Source of the DNA: Diphasiastrum complanatum
Taxonomy: Eukaryota > Streptophyta > Lycopodiopsida > Lycopodiales > Lycopodiaceae
Length of the DNA: 64,000 bases
Assembly (NCBI GenBank): GCA_029204225.1
Contig: CM055092.1
Span: 70,782,453-70,846,452, forward strand
Direction of reading: 5' to 3'
Part shown: positions 32,980 through 44,129 of the stretch, one piece after another
Layout: each line of letters starts with the position of its first letter
Position numbering within the stretch: position 1 is the first letter of the stretch
Notes under the pieces: generated by a model
What the model saw: only the letters and a program-made list of their open reading frames with translations
The model's database searches: none
What the model was told of the DNA's origin: nothing
Position numbers and translations under genes: made by a program

Positions 32980-33117
32980 GTAAATTCTATCAACGTTAAG
33001 GCACTTACTATTTGTTGTGCTTCAAAAAGTCTAGTCCCAAACTCAATACCCAAGGGATTCATGTCATACATGCTTTTTCCTCCTGTATTCACGAGTAGCT
33101 TGGTCCTTTTCTTGCAG

Positions 33118-33342
33118 ACAAACAGGAAAATCGCAATACTCTATCAAAAGCTTAAAAAGTACGAACTACCAGAGGATGAAGTTTCTCAACATGATCCAGA
33201 AATCATTACTCAGGAGCAACTTCAAGCTTTGAAGAAAATTGGCTACAAGAATAAAAATTATGTGCCAGTTGGTAGACGTGGCATATATGGAGGAACGATT
33301 CAGAACATGCATATGCATTGGAAAAAGCACGAGACAGTCCAG
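33118..33342 (+). CDS. CRM-domain RNA-binding protein, exon with CRM start
   Basis: Exon of 75 codons, acceptor CTTGCAG (33111-33117) and donor CAG/GTACTC (33343), phase 0 at both ends. It encodes TNRKIAILYQKLKKYELPED, then HDPEIITQEQLQALKKIGYK, NKNYVPVGRRGIYGGTIQ and NMHMHWKKHETVQ. The VPVGRRGxxGGxxxNMHxHWKxHETV stretch is the diagnostic first half of group-4 plant CRM domains and includes the GxxG-like RNA-binding turn. The next exon is 22.9 kb away. Confidence 0.88.
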
Positions 33343-33879
33343 GTACTCTTGGCAATATTATGGCAGTATTCCCTATACTTGACATTCAACTATTAAGATT
33401 GAGTAGCATTAGTGCCTGCCAAGTAAAGCCTGATAAGTTAAAGTGAGCTTATTCCTTTTTGCAAGGGTTGGATGGTAACTTTTGTCACAAGATCATTTTC
33501 CATGTCTGCTTATATCCCAACCTATAGGTGTATGCTGCATTGTAACATATGCATCTCTGGAAGATCCACGCATTCTAATCTTTCCTTCTTTATAGTTATA
33601 TTCACTAATTACAGTTTAATAATTCCTGGGATCCTGTCCATTCTTGCAATATCTCAGCCTCAACAAGGCATGAGTTTGTATGATTTTATCAAACTCGTCT
33701 TCATGTTTGTTTTGTTTTAAACTGGCTATTCTACATGTGGCTTGAAGAAATGGAAAGTAATAGTTTGATAATAGCACTAATCTATCTCGATTTGCACAGG
33801 ATCATCTAAAAAATATTCATCAGGAATGGATAGTAAACTAATGTAGATGTTATGGATGCAATTTCTCCCTCCCAATACT

Positions 33880-34326
33880 CTCTCGAAGTCCCTCCACAAA
33901 GTGAAACACTTGCATGTACATAGGAACTTCCTGATGAATGTGTAATAGAGCCTCTCGGTACTTGTCTACATAATCCTAAACGCTCAAGTTACCCTGCTTC
34001 AAATAAGTCCATTGTTGCATGGCTCTATTGTTTTCATCCTTAGGCACTCAATTTTGCGTAAACATTTGCCGGAATGCCTCCCATGTGGTTGGAACTAGGT
34101 CATCCTTTTCCACCTTCCTTCACCACCTTTGTGCTGACTCTTGAAAATGATATGTGGCTTTAGCAATCATCTTAGTTTCATCATCTATGCCACACATTTT
34201 GGAATGTTTCTCCCATTTTTGCAACCAATTCTCAACGACATATGTGGTCCTTAAAGATACCGCTCTAGGGAACTTCAGAGGTTTTAGATCCTTGATAGTA
34301 GGTAGCTTCCTCTTTTGAAACCCCAA
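33880..34326 (-). pseudogene. Ty3/gypsy gag fragment
   Basis: The minus strand starts MGFQKRKLPTIKDLKPLKFP, then ENWLQKWEKHSKMCG and AKATYHFQESAQRW. After a frameshift come VPTTWEAFRQMFTQN, RAMQQWTYLKQGN and DYVDKYREALLHI. This is the retrotransposon gag capsid fold (WLxxxEK, A..L...A..WW, W..F...F, Y...F..L). No LTR is attached. It is the first transposon fragment inside the CRM intron. Confidence 0.72.
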
Positions 34327-35154
34327 CTAAGCTTCATGGCTACCACTTTTGTAAAAAAGCATTATGCTCTTTTACAATGTCCTTTCTGCTTCGATTGACC
34401 ATCTCCAAAATCAGCTTAGAGTGGCTTTGATAGCATCCACCTTGGAACATATTGCATCTAACCTCTGCGAATCTTGACCGGTGTTGCTATGCCATAGCAG
34501 AAGAATAGGTAGCAGAAGCAAAGCAGTGTACAAAAACTATGCAAAATCAAACATCTAAAGTTCTTGAAACAAAGCAAGAACAAGCTCTCAACATCCGTGT
34601 AGGTTTATCCTACTTCCGTTGGTCAGCTGTTGCCCTGTTTTTCAGATTTGCTCCTTTGCAGGAGGGCACCCATCTACAAGCAATTTTTATCTTCTGATTT
34701 GGCTGAAAAATCAGCACCCTTGCTGATTTTACAAAGTGAAGATCTGCTTCTTTTTGCTTGTTTCCAAGTGTGGAAGAAGGCACTAATTTTTTGTGATGAT
34801 CCGATCACATTCCGAGGCTGAAAATTGGGCAGCATATTACCATTTGTAAAATGTTTGCAACAGCCCTATCCGTGTGTGTATTCTTCACACTTTTTGGCAA
34901 GAAAGAAGGGTTCCGGAAAAAGCTTTGTTGGAGGCTAACTTAATTCTTTGCTTGCTGGTTTTTGAGTTTGTATTGCAATTTCAGGCTGAAATTTTCAGCA
35001 CACCAGGCTTGTAGGAGGGCGAGTTCCTACATCCATCTAATGTGTGGTTTCGACACATTCCGGTGCTGATTTTTCAGATTTGATACTTGCTGGTTTTTGT
35101 GTCTTTTAGGGCACATTTAGGGTTTAAAGAAGTTTATCTTCTTGGCTGGTTCTT
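34327..35154. other. Probable leader of copia element A
   Basis: Non-coding sequence before the plus-strand copia gag. The phrase CTGATTTTTCAGATTTG and relatives recur (near 34640, 34700, 35060). No LTR edge or PBS could be placed. Confidence 0.35.
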
Positions 35155-35640
35155 ATGGCAAGAGATTTGGGAGCAATTCGTACTTGTTCGGGCAAAGGTA
35201 TGTTGGATGGCATCAACTATTTTTCATGGAGTTGCAAGCTGAGGTTTGGCATCGACGTGATGATCAAGATTTTATTGGTAACAAGATCTATCTTATATCA
35301 TTTGAGATTTTGCAAGACCTCTAAAAGTGCTTGGGAAACACTCAAAAAGATATACCGAATAAAAGAGTCATCATCATGCTTTCTCCTCTCTACTTCATCC
35401 TCTTGGAAGGTAGAAGAGTAAAGGCATGCAAAGTTTGATCATTGTGTCTCTACAAGTACAAGTTTGCATCGGAATGTTGGTATGGTAGAGCATTCTTCTT
35501 CTCTTAAGCCATTTGTTGCAAATGATGGATGCATTAGTGAAGAACTTTATGAGCAAGCTTCTCAAGTTAATGTTTTGGAAAAGGCTGAAATCAAGCATTC
35601 TTCGAAGCCATTTTGTACTAATGGAGGAGGGGAAAAAATC
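35155..35640 (+). pseudogene. Copia element A gag fragment
   Basis: Plus-strand frames read MLDGINYFSWSCKLRFGIDV and, in another frame, SKSAWETLKKIYRIKESS: the copia gag signature (LxGxNYxxWxxxM, then A.EAWxxLxxxYE). Frame breaks abound. The frame carries on to 35640, where the TIR element interrupts it. It appears to be the 5' part of the old plus-strand copia element that resumes at 42.97 kb. Confidence 0.62.
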
Positions 35641-35657
35641 ATGTCAATTAGTACCAT

Positions 35658-36505
35658 AGTTGCAGCGAATCGCGATTCGCTGGGTCTGCGATTCGCGACC
35701 CAGAATCGCAAAAAAAAAATAAAAAAAAATTGGAAAAATAGCTTATTGCTTAACTTTTTTTTTTAGGGGATCAATGGTCAAACCAGCGTTTTGCCTCTCA
35801 GAAGTGCAGTAGATGAGGCACAAACAGATCTTATTTTCAGTAGCTATCCGGTTGTCATTTGCTCTGGTTTTCAATAAATGTTAATGCTACAGTTTGGACT
35901 ATCAACTGTATGGATGATGATCACTTTTGCAATTGGTTCACTGGAGATGTGAGTGCAATGTACATACAGTTGGGGGCATAAATATTGGGCCCTTCTCGGC
36001 GCGCATTTGGACCTCATTTTTATCTACAGGGGGGCGGTGGCATTTTTATCTACAGTGTCTATATAGCAAGAAGCTCTAGGGGGTTCGGGGGACAGTAGCC
36101 CCCCGGGAAACGGGGGGTTTGAGGGGCGGTAGCCCGCCGAGAAACGGGGGGTTCGGGGGGCGGTAGCCCCCTAGTGGGGGGTTTGGGGGGCAACGCCCCC
36201 CAACGGCGGGGTCCGGGGGCTGCCGATAGACCCCGGCCCCGACGGTAAGGCCTCTTCATGATTTGGCCTTCCAGCTCCCCGAGTGAAAACACACTTTTTG
36301 GTGTTTCGCACTCGAAACAGTCGGCAAACTACACAATCATAATCCCCTCGATCAGAGCTTTCATCTGATACCCATATTGCCTTAAAAAATTTCAAAAAAA
36401 AAAAAAAATCGATTCTACACGATTCTGGGAATATCCTGAATCGCGAATCGGAATCGCGATTCTGATCGCGATTCTGAATCGCGATTCGGGAATCGCGCTG
36501 CAACT
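35658..36505. mobile_element. TIR element with GCGATTC-rich ends
   Basis: Ends AGTTGCAGCG and CGCTGCAACT are perfect 10-bp inverted repeats, and subterminal sequence on both sides is an array of GAATCGCGATTC-like palindromes followed by A- or T-rich runs. About 848 bp with no transposase, so probably a non-autonomous DNA transposon. Flanks share GTAC(C)AT, but no clean target duplication can be fixed. A half-copy of a similar end lies at 55140-55243. Confidence 0.62.
36059..36240. repeat. G-rich short tandem repeats, G-quadruplex-prone
   Basis: At least three imperfect units of about 35 bp (GGGGGGTTCGGGGGGCGGTAGC type), each with runs of 4-6 G facing runs of C. Located inside the TIR element. 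The proline-rich frame on the minus strand is a product of this repeat. Confidence 0.85.
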
Positions 36506-36506
36506 A

Positions 36507-36770
36507 GGTACATTGGTTCAAAGTGGCATGTTGCTAGATTTTTTGGGTGTTCAAAGTGGCAAGCTGCTGGTTTTTTCCTTGAAGATGGTGGACAACATAT
36601 TCATCCATGGTTTATTGATCATTTTCAGCCTACGTTACATCGTGAGCATCCTATTATGCATCGGGAACGGCCCGTGGAAGGTTTTTGGACAGCAAGGTCT
36701 CAATCCCTTGTGAATTGATTCTGTTCGTTAGAGTACCTCCTTGTTCTCTCGAATGTTGAACCATGCTCTG
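36507..36770. other. Remnant between the TIR element and a copia PBS
   Basis: TTCAAAGTGGCA recurs at about 36517 and 36550. Possibly the continuation of copia element A or the internal part of the minus-strand element whose PBS follows. No motif is certain. Confidence 0.35.
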
Positions 36771-36990
36771 ATACCATGCTAAAAAACTAACTGGATCATA
36801 CGAGTAACCCAAGACAAGATTCCTATTGTAATGAAACAATAGCCAAACACATGAGAGAGAACACAAGTGATGGAAACTCCAACTATGTCCCATTGCATAT
36901 GAGGTAGGGCGCACTACATTCTTATAGACTTTGGTCTATGCCAAAAGCAAAAGCAAAAGCAATCTAAAAGCAATTGTTTTAGTCTTTACA
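36771..36990 (-). repeat. Short LTR with tRNA-iMet PBS, element truncated
   Basis: The minus strand reads TGTAAAGAC...TTTTTTAGCA (36990-36783, about 208 bp), then TGGTATCAGAGCATGG (from 36782). This is an LTR end followed by the copia-type PBS, so it is the 5' LTR of a minus-strand copia element whose body is missing. Its outer edge coincides with the edge of the gypsy LTR, which makes the left border provisional. Confidence 0.6.
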
Positions 36991-37442
36991 TGTTACAATC
37001 CCTACTTACTGCAAACCTCCAGGTGCCGGTTAACCACAAGAGATCAAACGATTCACGTTCCACCCCACCGTAGGACCTAATCCGGGTCCACCCACCGTGC
37101 CCTGGCCTGTGACCGTACGTATCAAGTTGGATCCGACTTCCATCCCAGACAACGTCCCATACCACCACCTAGGCTCTCAGCCATCTCCTGCCTCACGCTG
37201 GCAAACATCCTGGCCGTGCACACGCTCTCCACCCACCTACTCCTCGGTAGATAGAATGGATGGCAAATGAGTCCTCCTCCCCTTGTATACGTCCAAGGAG
37301 AGAGACTCCAAGCCATGTGCACACCTAGATCATGACACGTGGCAACCATGCAGGTTCACGAGTCACCAGTCAAGTCTACAGGCCCAATCATCTTCCAGTC
37401 TCAAGTTTGGGTTTGGGACCCAAGGGAGTTGGGTCCCTAACA
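36991..37442 (-). repeat. 3' LTR of the chromovirus
   Basis: 452 bp, begins TGTTAGGG and ends TGTAACA on the minus strand. Polypurine tract AAGGAAGAGGGAA lies just outside at 37443-37455. The partner LTR (428 bp) has a short deletion near 42566 and scattered substitutions. Confidence 0.9.
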
Positions 37443-37469
37443 TTCCCTCTTCCTTAAAAAATTCCTTAT

Positions 37470-37679
37470 CTAAGGAAGAAAACCAGGGAACCTCAGTTTA
37501 AGGTCATGATCCTTTTCCCAAGTATCGTCGTCCTCGGAACTTCCTTTCCAACGAACCAAGTACTCAGTTACCTGCCGGTTTCTGAGCCCACGTTGACGTA
37601 CATCAACAATGGCCTGTGGTTCAGTAGGTACAAAGGATGTCAGGTCCTCCAGCCAAACTAAATCCTCCTGAAGTATCAA
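37470..37679 (-). pseudogene. Chromodomain at the integrase C-terminus
   Basis: EPQAIVDVRQRGLRNRQVTE, then YLVRWKGSSEDDDTWEKDHD and FPGF: the canonical chromovirus chromodomain (PxxIxDxR, EYLVxWKG, xxTWE). In the family it guides integration to marked chromatin. It ends at a stop 28 bp inside the LTR-proximal polypurine tract. Sequence from 37680 to 37981 is the decayed integrase C-terminal region. Confidence 0.85.
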
Positions 37680-37981
37680 GTCATCCTTTCCACCAAGTCG
37701 TTCTTTTACACGACTAATGTGAAATACTGGATGAACTTTAACTCCTTGAGGTAGCTCCAGCTGATAGGCATTCCGATGGAGTTTCTTTACTATACGGAAT
37801 GGCCCTGCATAACAAGGTGATAACTTAGGACATTTTCCAGTCTTTAGTATCTTAGAGTCCTTTGGGATTCTAAGATATACCCAAGCTCTTTCCTCATAGA
37901 CCTAGGTTGTCGCTTTTGATTAGTGCAAAACTGGCTATCTTGAGCCGTTTTTATGTTTTCGCGAGCAACAAACAACATTTC

Positions 37982-38992
37982 TTACATGTCATGCAGGAAA
38001 TCTACTGCTGCTTTAACCTTGAGGCCTTTGAGGCCCACTGAAATGGGAGCCCTAGGCTGGAAACCATACATCAAAGAAAATGGAATAAAACCCGTCGCTG
38101 AGTGCTTTGCGTTGTTATACGCAAACTCGATCATTGCAAGGTACCTTTCCCAATCCGACTGTCTTCTGGAAACATATGCCCGAAGCATATCTTCCATAGA
38201 CTGGTTTGTCCTCTCTGTCTAACCATCCGATTCAGGATGATCTGATGACCCCAAACTTAAAGTGGTCTCTAATTTCTGAAAGGCCGCTTGCCAGAATTTG
38301 CCAGTGAACTTTGGATCTCGATCACTAACGATGTTATTTGGCAAACCAAACAACCTGAACAACTTTTCAACGAAAAGTTGAGCAAGTTCAGAAGCTTTGA
38401 CAGTTTGCTTGGTTGGTATGAACTGCGCCATTTTAGTTAACCTGTTAACCATTACCCAAATGGCATCATTTTGCTTCCCCGTCCGAGGTAGCCCAACCAC
38501 AAAGTCCATGGAAATGCTTTCCCACTTTCTTTTGGGAATTTCCAAGGGCATTAACAAACCAGCTGCCTTAAGTCTTTCAGCTTTATTAACTTGGCATTGT
38601 GCACACTTGCGAACGTATTCCTCCACTTGACTTTTTAAGTTTGGCCAGTAAAAGTTCCTTTTTACTAAGTCAAGCGTCCTTGGAGCGCCAGGGTGCCCTG
38701 CGCACGGGCTGTCATGACATTCATGCAGGATTTGGGCCCTTATATCATCATTTTCTGGCACACAAACTTTTCCATTCCGGAAAAGCAGCCCATTCCTAAT
38801 GGAATAGTCTCTCTGTATCTTGTCCTGAGGAGAAATCTTGGAATCTTGCATTCCAAGCTCATCACTAGATCTAGAAGAACCTGCCAGGACGTCCAGCCAA
38901 ATACGACCGAAGTACCTATCGGTCTTACACAAATCTCTTAAGGACAGATACAACTTAGATTGGATCTCAGAAAAGCTGATTAACCTCTCCAA
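37982..38992 (-). pseudogene. Ty3/gypsy integrase
   Basis: HHCC finger: HECHDSPCAGHPGAPRTLDL, then YVRKCAQCQVNKA. The core holds SMDFVVGLP (first Asp), IVSDRDPKFTGKFW (second Asp) and TERTNQSMEDMLRAY (Glu), so DDE is preserved. One in-frame TAG replaces the usual Gln just before TERTN, at about 38219. C-terminal of it: FAYNNAKHSATGFIPFSLMY, then GFQPRAP. Otherwise open, so this copy was recently close to intact. Confidence 0.88.
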
Positions 38993-40136
38993 TCCGGCTT
39001 AAGGCATCCGCGACACTATTAGAAGTACCTTTCCGGTACTCAATGTCATAATGAAATTCTTGGAGCATCTCTGAGCATTTGGCCTTACAACCCCTAAGGT
39101 CGACCGCATCGTTAATATACTCTAACGCTTGATGGTCAATAACTATAGTAAACTGGGAGCCATATAAATAATGTCTCCAAACTTTCAGGGCATGAATAAC
39201 AGCAAAAGGTTCCTTGTCATAGGTGGAATACCGCCTTTGAGCAGGGTCCAATTTCTTGCTTTCAAAAGATACCGGCCTACCATCCTGGTATCGGACTACG
39301 CCTATAGCATAGTCATTGGCATCCGTTTCAAGTACATACGGCTTGTTAGGATCCACTATGTGTAGAATAGGCGCTTTAGTTACACAGTATTTGAGGTTCT
39401 CAAAGCTCTGATTCAACTCTTTAGTCCAAGTAACCGGAGGACTGAACTTACTGTGCTGGCTAACTCTTTTACCCCCTATGAGGACATTCGTCAAGGCTAA
39501 TGCAATTAATGCATAGTTCAAGATGAATCTATGAGAAAACCCTGTAAAGCCCAAAAAGGACTTAACTTCTCGGATGGTTTTAGGGATAGGCCATTCACGT
39601 ACTTGTTGGACTTTATTTGGGTCAATTTCCAATCCATGGTCTGAAATAATTTGACCAAGGTATAACAACCTTTTATGGAAGAACGCACATTTGGACTCCT
39701 TGGCAAAAAGCTTCTCCTATCTAAGTAACTTTTAGACAGTCCTGAGATGCTCCTCATGCTCCTCCAAGGTCTTACTATAGATGAGAATATCATCTAAGTA
39801 GACTATTACGAACTTTCCCAGATATGGATGAAGAAGATCGTTCATCATTTGCTGGAAAGTCGCTGGAGCATTTGTCAAGCCAAATGGTAAAACCAGAAAC
39901 TCATAATGGCCGTACCTAGTTCTAAACCCGGTTTTTTCAACATCCTCAATTTTTATGCGAATCTGATGATACCTTGATCTCAAATCGATTTTCGTGAAGT
40001 ACTTTGCACTATGCAATCGATCAACCAGCTCATCCATTCGCGGCAAGGGATAACGGTTTTTAATCGTTAATTTATTCAACTTTTTAAAGTCCACACAAAG
40101 ACGAGTACCTCTGTCTTTTTTATTAACAAGGAGCAC
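38967..40136 (-). pseudogene. Ty3/gypsy reverse transcriptase and RNase H
   Basis: [62 protein letters not shown] and the active box [13 protein letters not shown]. Two stops follow at about 39720-39735. The frame resumes at LYLGQIISDHGLEIDPNKV and FLGFTGFSHRFI. RNase H: YVLETDANDYAIGVV, VSFESKKLDPAQRRYSTYDKE (family usually E at this site), VIDHQALEYI and NSVADALSR. Domain lengths are normal apart from the missing N-terminal part of RT. Confidence 0.9.
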
Positions 40137-41442
40137 AGGTGCCCCCCCAGGGAGATTTACTAGGCCTTACATGGCCCATCTTAAGATAATGAAAGTCTAA
40201 ATCATCTTTATAGGCTTGAATCTCAATTGGTAGACGTGGGACTATCCGGTCCCATACTTGGCTTTCTGCTCCAGTTGCGAGCTTCACTGTGTATTGGTGG
40301 TCACTTTGCCTTGTTTCCTTCTGCGACAAATTAGCGTTAATAAAATTATGTGTGGAACCATCGTCGAATAAAACAGTTACGGCTTGGCCACCCAAAAACC
40401 CCTTCATCCGAATGAGGTCATGAGGGCCAAAAACAGCCTTATTAAAACAACAATCTTCGCACACAAAATTACCAGCAAAGGAAAGATCTACACTAGATAT
40501 GCTAGAGTTACCTGGCGTCTTAAAAGATGCCCCTTTAGCTTTTTGTTTTTTTGGACATTCCTTCGCGACATGACCTGGTTCCATGCAATTGAAGCATAGA
40601 TTGTCGCTTTTGGCTTTTATAAAGGTTTCCTGGTCCAAGGTAGATCTTTTCTTCGACTTACCTGAACCCGAAGACCCATCCTTTGCCTTATCGATTTCTT
40701 TGGAAAGAAAGGATTCTTACCCTTTACGTCGGGCAAGACACCAGTCTCAGGCTTAGCCATCATACGAGTATCATTGTAGATTCTGGCGAAGCGAACAACA
40801 TCCTCGAGGGTAAGAGGCTGGTTCCTCCTAACCTCTAGTTGGTAGTCTCTGGGCAACCCAAGCATAAAATGCAACTTTACTAACAAGGGATCTATTTTGG
40901 TTGCAAAACGAGAATAGACTCTTGTAAATACTGATCCAGGGGCCGGTTCCCCATATGGATCGTTGCATACTGACGGTAAAATTCAAAATCATCAAGAATA
41001 GGAAGGAAGGCCGCCTTAAAGGCCTTACAGAAATCTTCTCAATTCCTAGGAACTTCCGGCTTACCCCTTAAATCTTGCCACCATGTAAATGCTTTACCTT
41101 GCAGGTACATGACGGCGAGATTGATCTTGTTATCCTCGGATGAATCGTGCATGGAAAAATGCGAATTCCATCGATCCAACCACTGCAAGACCGCCTCCGG
41201 GGTTCTATCCTTCTTTTCCCCAGCAAAAACTTTAGGAGTGAACAAGGGTTGATGCACCAATTGCCTTAGCTGTGTCAATTCCTTGAGATCCTGCCGATCC
41301 CGATTGTGCTAGCTTGCATATCTACAATCTGTTGCTGTAGATTGTTGGTTGCCAGCATCAAAGCATCAGGGTCTAAGACAGAGGTAGATACCGTAATCTC
41401 ATTAACAGGGGACATAGGCTGTGTGGTAGGAGTAAACTCCAT
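40123..41442 (-). pseudogene. Chromovirus gag and partial protease
   Basis: ATG at 41442 starts a peptide ending NNLQQQIVDMQAS. After a frame break follow HQPLFTPKVFAGEKKDR and AVMYLQGKAFTWWQDLRGK (capsid), LVKLHFMLGLPRDYQLEVR, and the single CCHC knuckle CFNCMEPGHVAKEC. The protease begins VTVLFDDGSTHNFIN (DDG where DSG is usual) and runs about 60 residues. It is then fused to the RT segment VRPSKSPWG by a deletion that removes the protease end and the RT start. Confidence 0.82.
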
Positions 41443-42240
41443 TTTTACAAGAAGAAGAGAGGTGAATTAAGAAAGAGATGATAGAAGAGAATCAAAAGCT
41501 GCTCAAGGAAAGTAGATACAAGGCTACTCGTGCTGTCTCTTCACAAACCAAATGGTATTGTCCATGGCTTCCAAGAGGAATAAGAGAGAGCAAAGAGAAG
41601 GATGCACCACCACCTCCACCTCTTTTCACCAAAAAACAGATGCATAGGAGAGGTATGCCTCCCTCTCCATGCTATCCTTCTACCTGCCAAGTGGCCTTGC
41701 CTTGCCACCTAGCCTCCATCTCAGCCTTCTGGCCAACTCCTAGCAACCTGCAAGGTGGAAAAAAAAACGTTTTAAATATATAGGGAGGGCCTCGATTTCA
41801 CCAGCAAAGGATCAGAGAAGGAGCGGAACTGAAAAGCGCTGCTATCTGACACCTGTCCGGGCCCAGACAGTACCACTTGGCAGATTCCTCAACGCTTTTT
41901 GAGGGCCATCGCTGGTCAAACAGCGATCTGGAATTTTGAAGTTTGCTTCCTACGCTGAGGAGGGTCCATCGCGACCAGATTTATGCCTAAATCTGAGCGA
42001 ATCAATTGTAGGAAGGACCGCCACCTGTCCTTTCCTGGACAGTGCCACATGGCAGGTCTTCCTTGGGCCCCCAACTGTTTTTTTTAAAACTTTTTCTTCA
42101 AGTTTACTTAAAAAACAGCGGAAAGACAAAACCCTGAAGAGTGCATAAAAAATGCATTTCTAATCCGTTTTGAAATCCGTCAGAAGCAACGTAAATTACA
42201 AGAAAACCACTTCGGATCAATGCACCTGCTTTCAGCATGC
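41443..42240 (-). other. Leader of the chromovirus
   Basis: Untranslated leader between PBS and gag. CACCTGTCC...ACAGT.CCAC..GGCAG recurs twice (about 41852 and 42023), a leader repeat of about 170-bp spacing. Confidence 0.5.
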
Positions 42241-42256
42241 ATTGGCTCGGATACCA
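42241..42256 (-). other. Primer binding site of the chromovirus
   Basis: TGGTATCCGAGCCAAT on the minus strand, two bases inside the 5' LTR. It matches the tRNA-iMet type TGGTATCAGAGC except for one base. Confidence 0.75.
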
Positions 42257-42258
42257 TA

Positions 42259-42686
42259 TGTTACAATCCCTACTTACTGCAAACCTCTAGGTGCCGGTTA
42301 ACCACAAGAGACCGAACGATTCACGTTCCACCCCGCCGTAGGACCTAATCCGGGTCCACCCATCGTGCCCTGGCCTGTGACCGTATCAAGTTGGATCCGA
42401 CTTCCATCCCAGACGGCGTCCCATACCACCGCCTAGGCTCTCAACCATTTCCTGCCTCACGCTAGCAAACATCCTGGCCGTGCACACGCTCTCCATCCAC
42501 CTTCTCCTAGGTAGATAGAATGGATGGCAAATGAGTCCTCCCCTTGTATACCTCCAAGGAGAGAGACTCTAGATCATGACACGTGGCAATCGTATAGGTT
42601 CACGAGTCACCGGTCAAGTATACAGGCCCAGTCATCGTCCAGTCTCAAGTTTGGGTTTGGGACCCAAGGGAGTTGGGTCCCTAACA
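42259..42686 (-). repeat. 5' LTR of the chromovirus
   Basis: 428-bp partner of 36991-37442. Right flank CTGCA. Confidence 0.9.
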
Positions 42687-42969
42687 CTGCATATGGTAAA
42701 AGCACCAACACCTATCTATAGCAAAAACTTGTGCTTCGAATCAAGCACTAGAATCTCAAATTTGTCTAACTATAGTCGACTAACTATAGTCGAACTTGAT
42801 TTTTATTGAATATAGGTAAGGACCCCTAGAATTAGCACGCAGACATGGCCCAATAATCCTAATTAATCCTAAATGACAACATTAGGGGTACTAATGTGAA
42901 CATTAACTTTAACGGAGACCTTAGTGGAAAATTAAGCAAATGCCAAGATCAAGGTGTTAAGATCCGATT
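42687..42969. other. Decayed spacer before copia A integrase
   Basis: Short sequence with a 14-bp tandem repeat CTAACTATAGTCGA (about 42767-42794). Probably degenerate copia A protease region. No motif. Confidence 0.35.
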
Positions 42970-43247
42970 GAGAAGGTGAGTATCGCTCCACCACATTCAG
43001 CAATTTATGCAAAGAGCATGGAATCAAGCAGCAGTTCGCATAGGTTCATACACCTCAACAGAATGGTGCAGCAGAAAGGAAGAATCGTATAGTTGTAGAA
43101 TCCGCTAGGGCTATGATGACGCACATGTAGATTCTACCAAAGATCTTCATTGAAAATGAAGTTGCATCACCACCACAGGATGAACAAATGGTCGAGGATG
43201 AAGAATGTGGCATGCCTTCCATCGATGAGGCTAGGTGGAGGGATAAT
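42970..43247 (+). pseudogene. Copia element A integrase fragment
   Basis: Plus strand reads LCKEHGIKQQFA-stop-VHTPQ, then QNGAAERKNRIVVESARAMM: the C-terminal part of the copia integrase core with the catalytic Glu (AERKN). It is cut at 43247 by gypsy element 2; the reading continues at 50348, after the target-site ATAA. Confidence 0.8.
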
Positions 43248-43684
43248 TGTTACACCTTCAAACCACAAACCGCCAGGTGCCGGTCATCTTATGAAACCGA
43301 ACGTCACACGATTCACCCTGTCGTAGGATCCAACCCAGATCCACCCTCTGTGCCTTGTCTTGTGACTGTAACAAGCGAGATCCGACCTCCGACCCTAATA
43401 GCATCCCATACTACTGCTAGAGCCATCAGCCATCTCCCACCCCCAAGCTAGCTCACATCCTGGCTATGCACAAGCGCCCACCATCCACCTTATCCTAGGT
43501 AGATAGAATGAATGGTAATTGAGACCTCCTCCCCTTGTATACCTTCAAGGTAAGAGTCTCCAAGCCAAGCACACATCCTAGATCATGATAAGTGGCAATC
43601 ATGCAGGTCCAGGAGTCACTGCTCAATTCAATAGGCCCAGTCGACGTTCGATTCCAAGTTGGGGTTTGGGCTGGGTCCCTAACA
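43248..43684 (-). repeat. 3' LTR of gypsy element 2
   Basis: 437 bp, TGTTAGGGACCC...GGTGTAACA on the minus strand, clearly related to the 36991 and 42259 LTRs but diverged. Followed inward by a polypurine tract (CTTTTAAGGGGGAGGAAA on the minus strand) and a scrap of chromodomain to about 43795. Confidence 0.87.
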
Positions 43685-43795
43685 TTTCCTCCCCCTTAAA
43701 AGATTCTCCTTCTAAAGGAGGAAAGTTGTGAATCTTAGTCTCAGGTCTTGCTCTTTTTCCCAAGTGTCGTCTTTAGAACTTCCTTTCCAACTTTC

Positions 43796-44124
43796 TTGCT
43801 CTTTTTCTTATTTTTTCGGTTCCTTATCCTTCACTTTATCTTTTCCTTTCTTTGAAAAGAATGGTTTCTTGCCCTTTGCTTTGGGTTGTACACTAGGTTT
43901 AGGCCTTGTCATTATACGAGTATCATCGTATATACGGGCAAAGCGAACTGCATCATCGAGGGTAAGAGGCTGGTTCCTCCTAACCTCTAGCTGGTAATCC
44001 TTAGGCAAATCCAATATGAAATGCAACTTAACCAAAAGAGGATCTATCCTAGTTGCAAAATTGAGTATACCTCTTGGAACTCTTACAAATACTGATCAAG
44101 GGGCCGGTTCCCCATATGTAATGT
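43796..44124 (-). pseudogene. Gypsy element 2 gag, 3' part
   Basis: MVKLHFILDLPKDYQLEVRR, then NQPLTLDDAVRFARIYDDTR, collinear with the chromovirus gag at 40.6-40.9 kb, and a lysine-rich tail. Interrupted at 44124 by the LARD-type element; the 5' part of gag resumes at 48877. Confidence 0.82.
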
Positions 44125-44129
44125 CACAT

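Larger units (their letters stand above)
36991..42686 (-). mobile_element. Chromovirus-type Ty3/gypsy element, full length but defective
   Basis: 5,696-bp element with two LTRs (TGTTAGGGACCC...GATTGTAACA on the minus strand), PBS, gag, protease, RT, RNase H, integrase, chromodomain and polypurine tract, in gypsy order. The C-terminal chromodomain places it among chromoviruses. Defects: deletion joining protease to RT, a frameshift at a G7 run (about 40143), stops between RT and RNase H, and a TAG in integrase. The flanks (TTACA left, CTGCA right) do not match. It splits copia element A. Confidence 0.9.

Noticed and set aside
32802-33092. 96-codon minus-strand frame
   Set aside because: Antisense to the CRM exon and the adjoining short intron.
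36059-36292. Proline-rich 77-codon minus-strand frame
   Set aside because: Produced by the G-rich tandem repeat of the TIR element; no domain and no start context.
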